Below, one piece after another: positions 61,620 through 64,000 of a stretch of DNA of 64,000 nucleotides. Both the position numbers and the translations under genes were made by a program. Source of the stretch: Flavivirga amylovorans (lineage in GTDB: Bacteria > Bacteroidota > Bacteroidia > Flavobacteriales > Flavobacteriaceae); contig NZ_JAUOEM010000010.1 of assembly GCF_030540875.1 (NCBI RefSeq), positions 41,515 to 105,514 of the forward strand, given 5' to 3'. Each line of letters begins with the position of its first letter. The first letter of the stretch is position 1. The notes under the pieces were generated by a model. The model did no database searches, was not told where the DNA came from, and saw only the letters and a program-made list of their open reading frames with translations.

Positions 61620-61884
61620 GTAAAGTAGTAGGTGTGTATTATTTATTTGATTTAAAAGGTTTTAAGTTATTATCATTTATATTGATCAATTACTAGAACT
61701 TGTTTTATAGGTTAAATTCAATAGTTCTAATACTAAACAAAACTTTTGAAAATAAACGTAACTTGAACTAAATGAACACTCTTTTGGCTTTTTTTTGATC
61801 TTCTTTTTTTTGAGTTTTTCAGATATTTGAACTATACCCCTAAAAACCTTAAAGACCAACTATTAATAACAATAATAACTTAGC

Positions 61885-63768
61885 ATGAAGTTTAGAACAT
61901 TATTCATTACAACTATTTTTTTGCTTTTAATTTTTAATGGAAACTCCCAAAAAAAGAATGACCCATATAGTAAAGGTTGGGACGAACTGACTCAACATAA
62001 AATACCAGAATGGTTTCGCGATGCTAAGTTTGGTATTTATGCACATTTAGGTGTGTATTGTGTACCCGGATATGAGAGTGAATGGTATCCAAGATATATG
62101 TATACAAAAGGACATAAGGTTCAGAAATATCATGAAGAAAAATACGGAAAAATATCAGAATTTGGTTATCATGATTTTATTCCAATGTTTAAGTTAAAAA
62201 ACTTTAATGCAAAAGAATGGGCTAAGTTATATAAGCGATCAGGCGCAAAATTTGCGGGACCGGTTGCCGAACATCATGATGGTTTTTCAATGTGGGACAG
62301 TAAAGTTAACCGTTGGAATGCAAAAGATATGGGCCCTAAACGAGATGTTGTGGGAGAACTAACAAAAGCTATTCGAAAGGAAGGTATGAAGGTGATTACT
62401 TCTTTTCACCACGGGTTCAATTTAGAAAATTATTATGCAACCGTAGAAGGAACTCATACGGCTAACCCCGAATACGGAGATTTATATGGTAAGTTTGAGA
62501 ATGAAGAAGAAGGCTATGAACGTTGGCTGGCAAAGTTGGAAGAGGTGATAGATAAATACAAACCAGACCAAATATGGTTTGATTGGGGATTGAGAGCAAT
62601 ACCCATGGAATATCGTCGAAAATTTGCTTCCTATTATTATTCAAAAGAAAAAGAGTGGGATAAGGAATTAATCATTACTCGGAAATTAGACCAATTTCCA
62701 GATGGTGTAGGCGTATTAGACTATGAAGGAGGAAGCGCTAGAGACTTAACCCCTTATTTATGGCAAACCGATCAATCAACAGGAGGGCATATTTGGTCAT
62801 GGCGTGATGGCATTCATATTCGCTCAACCCGTTCCGTGTTACATGAGCTTGTTAAAGTTGTTAGTAAAAATGGCATTTTATTATTGAATATATGTCCAGA
62901 TGCAGATGGCTCTATTCCTGGGGGGCAAAAGGAAATGCTCTATGAAATAGGAGATTGGTTAGGAGTTAATGGAGAAGCTATATATGGAACTAGACCATGG
63001 CGAGTGGCTGGGGAAGGTCCTGATTTGTTTGGTAAATATGGCTACTATATGTTTCATTCAACAGCTCGACAGAAAAGTAATATGAATGTTCGCTTTACAC
63101 AAAAAGATGGGAATTTGTACGCTATCTGTTTAAATTGGCCAGGTGAAGGTTTCACTTTTGATAAAATTCAGGTTAAAAAGCATTCTGAGAAATCAAAGAT
63201 TACACTTTTAGGGCATGGGAATGTTGATTATACTGTAGATGGAGAAGATTTAACTATAAACCCACTTTCTATTAAAGAGAAAGATATGTCGTTTAAAGAT
63301 GCTTATGTATTAAAGTTTGAAGGGTTTGATTTAGAGGCCGATCCTTTTTCTAAACATGAAGTACTACACTTAAACGCTAATAATGCTACAACAACTGGGC
63401 AAATTATAGTTAGAAAAGGTAGCAAGAAAAAAGATGGAAGTTATGAGCGTAACCGCTTATATCATTGGAGTAACCCAAGAGATAAGGCTTTTTGGCTGGT
63501 AAATGTAAAAGTACCCGGCAAATATATTGTTAGAGGAGAATTAGCTACACGCTTTAGAGCTGCTCGTATGATTTTAGATAACGGTGAAGATACTTTGAAG
63601 TTTAGTACCATTCCAAGTGACAAATATGGTGAAGGTTTTGTGAAAGATTATGGCGTGATTAACTTTAGTAAAACTGGTATTCAAAAGGTAGAGTTAAGGC
63701 TAGAGGATTTTGATAACTTCCCAGGAATTCAGGCTTTTTGGCAATTGGAACTAGCTCCTTTGGATTAA
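61885..63768 (+). CDS. Secreted GH29 alpha-L-fucosidase
   Basis: A 627-residue exported glycoside hydrolase (signal about 1-21, ending GNSQ). The (beta/alpha)8 domain spans about residues 28-360 with FGIYAHLGVYCVPGYESEWYPRYMY, EHHDGF (129-134) and the nucleophile D233 in QIWFDWG. SKNGILLLNICPDADGSIP closes the barrel. A beta-sandwich and an extra C-terminal region (about 490-627) may bind carbohydrate. It hydrolyses terminal alpha-L-fucose from glycans such as algal fucans or glycoproteins. No sorting domain is present, so it is probably periplasmic. No SusCD pair is in the window. Confidence 0.94.
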   Translation: MKFRTLFITTIFLLLIFNGNSQKKNDPYSKGWDELTQHKIPEWFRDAKFGIYAHLGVYCVPGYESEWYPRYMYTKGHKVQKYHEEKYGKISEFGYHDFIPMFKLKNFNAKEWAKLYKRSGAKFAGPVAEHHDGFSMWDSKVNRWNAKDMGPKRDVVGELTKAIRKEGMKVITSFHHGFNLENYYATVEGTHTANPEYGDLYGKFENEEEGYERWLAKLEEVIDKYKPDQIWFDWGLRAIPMEYRRKFASYYYSKEKEWDKELIITRKLDQFPDGVGVLDYEGGSARDLTPYLWQTDQSTGGHIWSWRDGIHIRSTRSVLHELVKVVSKNGILLLNICPDADGSIPGGQKEMLYEIGDWLGVNGEAIYGTRPWRVAGEGPDLFGKYGYYMFHSTARQKSNMNVRFTQKDGNLYAICLNWPGEGFTFDKIQVKKHSEKSKITLLGHGNVDYTVDGEDLTINPLSIKEKDMSFKDAYVLKFEGFDLEADPFSKHEVLHLNANNATTTGQIIVRKGSKKKDGSYERNRLYHWSNPRDKAFWLVNVKVPGKYIVRGELATRFRAARMILDNGEDTLKFSTIPSDKYGEGFVKDYGVINFSKTGIQKVELRLEDFDNFPGIQAFWQLELAPLD

Positions 63769-63882
63769 TAATTAGATAGTTATAAATTCCTATTAAAAAG
63801 CGTGTATAAGCATTAGGAATTGATTTCTTACTTAAAATCTTTAAGATATTATTAAATAAAAAAGCTTGGGCGATCACCTAGT

Positions 63883-63914
63883 AGTGGTCGGAAGAAATTC
63901 TGACCACTTTTTTT
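63883..63914 (+). terminator. Intrinsic terminator
   Basis: AGTGGTC/GACCACT stem with a 12-nt loop and a run of seven T, 115 nt after the fucosidase stop. Confidence 0.75.
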
Positions 63915-64000
63915 ATGTTTCTTTTTTAAAAATCATATTGGGATCACCTCCAGTATGAGTTATAATTATTGCAATTGCAAGGTTCCTAATTTCCATTTTC

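Noticed and set aside
63913..63999. Minus-strand frame of 27 codons entering from the right edge (ends DPNMIFKKET)
   Set aside because: It could be the C-terminus of a gene outside the window, but 27 codons with no motif are too little to support a feature.

Overview
The window is AT-rich chromosomal DNA of a marine-type member of the Flavobacteriaceae (Bacteroidetes). Several features agree on this. Promoters have the Bacteroidetes TTG-N19-20-TAnnTTTG form and there are no Shine-Dalgarno sites. Secreted proteins carry type IX sorting domains. There are sigma/FecR/TonB-receptor triplets, DUF4199, DUF4252 and DUF5777 families, and a carbamoyl-phosphate synthase large chain of the short form. 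No rRNA, tRNA, prophage or CRISPR array was seen. Most genes are ordinary housekeeping or envelope genes; the unusual material is mainly in repeats and intergenic DNA.

Layout. 1-6377: an ECF sigma factor with a downstream membrane protein, a probable small RNA with its own promoter and terminator (about 1055-1137), an MsbA-type ABC exporter, a phosphohexomutase, a GT2 glycosyltransferase and a DUF4199 protein. 6469-9116: ribosomal protein L31, a GlmU-like protein and a PD40 propeller protein. 9117-9847: a decayed stretch with two palindromic repeats, a truncated copy of the YhhN gene that follows it, and an orphan 3' gene end. 9848-20028: YhhN, an oligopeptide-binding lipoprotein, an uncharacterised ABC ATPase/membrane protein pair, the tRNA methylthiotransferase MtaB carrying an in-frame repeat-derived insert, and small envelope genes. 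20234-25879: L34, CarB and a secreted M43 metalloprotease. 25936-28998: a YceI / cytochrome c / DUF5777 / sorting-domain / OB-fold cluster. 29146-34294: an acidic repeat lipoprotein, then a sigma factor lying between two 34-bp inverted repeats, then FecR and a TonB receptor. 34323-37667: thioesterase, DUF3307, a SatD-like protein preceded by a phased array of palindromes, and RmuC.

37763-48421 is a vitamin B12 locus. A leftward operon carries cobU, cobT, cobS and cobC (nucleotide-loop assembly, i.e. salvage) followed by btuF, btuC and btuD (inner-membrane uptake). A divergent cobalamin riboswitch controls a BtuB-like receptor and a surface beta-propeller lipoprotein resembling BtuG. A GIY-YIG nuclease gene flanked by perfect 30-bp inverted repeats lies between cobC and btuF on the opposite strand.

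48549-63768: an S41 protease, an ECF sigma / membrane partner / twin DUF4252 operon, purB, a haem-binding protein, a glycosyltransferase, a sirtuin, TrmH, small conserved proteins, a DUF5995 protein and a secreted GH29 alpha-L-fucosidase, which suggests use of fucosylated algal or animal glycans.

The best candidates for something undescribed are (a) the sigma gene between 34-bp inverted repeats, which may be an invertible switch, (b) the GIY-YIG/inverted-repeat unit, (c) the 28-bp-phased palindrome array in front of the SatD-DUF3307 pair, and (d) the small RNA candidate. All function calls rest on reading the sequence and recalled family knowledge; no searches were run.
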